Source of the DNA: Nitrospirales bacterium
Lineage (GTDB): Bacteria > Nitrospirota > Nitrospiria > Nitrospirales > UBA8639
Assembly (NCBI GenBank): GCA_029261305.1
Contig: JAJDBO010000375.1
Span: forward strand, 1 to 7,518
DNA: 7,518 nt
Direction of reading: 5' to 3'
Shown here: in pieces, positions 7,281 to 7,518 of the stretch
How positions within the stretch are numbered: position 1 is the first letter of the stretch
Layout of the letters: every line of letters begins with the position of its first letter
The notes under the pieces: generated by a model
Databases searched by the model: none
What the model was told of the DNA's origin: nothing
Seen by the model: only the letters and a program-made list of their open reading frames with translations
Position numbers and translations under genes: made by a program

Positions 7281-7518
7281 TCATTTCCAACTAAATTCGT
7301 TGTCAAATGTTGTACAGTCAGAAACAAATGCTGACGCATCGTCAATGTAAATTTGTTGCTCAGCTGAAATGGGATACGTTAAATACTCTGAACATTCAGC
7401 GCTTTGTCCTGTACCAATTACAACTTTCGTGCCGGGTTTAAGTGTACAACGCGTTAAGGCATCCAACGGTGACCATTGGTAGCAGATTTCATAATCAGAA
7501 CGATACTGCGAAACTTTC
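7281..7518 (-). CDS. Unidentified protein, C-terminal 78 residues (gene enters from the right edge)
   Basis: The minus-strand frame is open from the right window edge to a TGA at 7283-7281, giving 78 residues with no start needed inside the window. The sequence looks protein-like: QYRSDYEICYQWSPLDALTR, then CTLKPGTKVVIGTGQSAEC, a YPISAEQQIYI strand, and a C-terminal DDASAFVSDC stretch. Alternating hydrophobic residues suggest a small beta-rich domain. The cysteines at visible residues 12, 23, 41 and 66 could form disulphides if it is exported. I do not recognise the family. A TTG at 7466 is an in-frame possible start, but the coding character upstream of it argues that the gene continues past the edge. 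The end of the gene lies 52 bp from REP-like copy 3. It converges on the CNNM gene across the RAYT remnant. Confidence 0.55.
   Translation of the reverse strand, partial: KVSQYRSDYEICYQWSPLDALTRCTLKPGTKVVIGTGQSAECSEYLTYPISAEQQIYIDDASAFVSDCTTFDNEFSWK

Noticed and set aside
7090..7284. 64-codon minus-strand frame starting at ATG 7284, overlapping the TGA of the right-edge gene in an ATGA arrangement, as a translationally coupled gene
   Set aside because: It runs out of frame across the repeat and into the transposase remnant, whose family resemblance lies in a different frame. The ATGA overlap is therefore probably chance.
1..7518. Defence island, CRISPR array, toxin-antitoxin pair or biosynthetic cluster
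   Set aside because: No regularly spaced repeats, no paired small toxin/antitoxin genes and no clustered enzymes were found. The complete genes that I can identify are housekeeping or transport functions in mixed orientation.

Overview
The window reads as an ordinary chromosomal segment from a Gram-negative-type bacterium. Base composition is close to balanced, by eye. Gene content (queG, mutS2, an exported helical protein with an AWEDIKGGLDRA-type tail, a CNNM/CorC-family membrane protein) and protein style suggest Nitrospirota, perhaps a moderate-GC Nitrospira-like lineage. That placement is an inference from family resemblance, not a proof.

Layout. Positions 1-797 (+) hold the C-terminal three quarters of epoxyqueuosine reductase QueG, cut by the window edge. 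It converges on and overlaps by 23 bp mutS2 (775-3198, -), a full-length MutS2 ATPase with a C-terminal Smr domain. Upstream of mutS2 on the same strand is a small exported coiled-coil protein (3353-3832, -). This is divergent from a 408-residue protein of unknown family (3954-5180, +) that has a recognisable promoter and ribosome binding site. A 364-bp gene-free stretch with promoter-like boxes and two small hairpins leads to a CNNM/CorC (DUF21-CBS-CBS-CorC_HlyC) membrane protein (5545-6828, +).

The last 690 bp are the accessory part. Between the CNNM gene and a convergent, unidentified partial gene (7281-7518, -) lies what I read as a decayed REP-associated tyrosine transposase (RAYT) locus. 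It has three copies of a short palindromic repeat built around GCGTCC, in alternating orientation (+, -, +). The last two flank a minus-strand transposase remnant (6972-7181) that keeps a start like the family's N-terminus and the conserved C-terminal tail. It has lost the whole catalytic middle and carries an in-frame stop. The remnant's stop codon lies inside the repeat.

Functionally the genes are independent housekeeping or envelope functions: tRNA wobble modification (QueG), ribosome rescue or recombination control (MutS2), and ion transport (CNNM). No multi-gene defence or biosynthetic system is visible. The most novel items are the RAYT/REP remnant, the unidentified 408-residue protein and the unidentified partial gene at the right edge.
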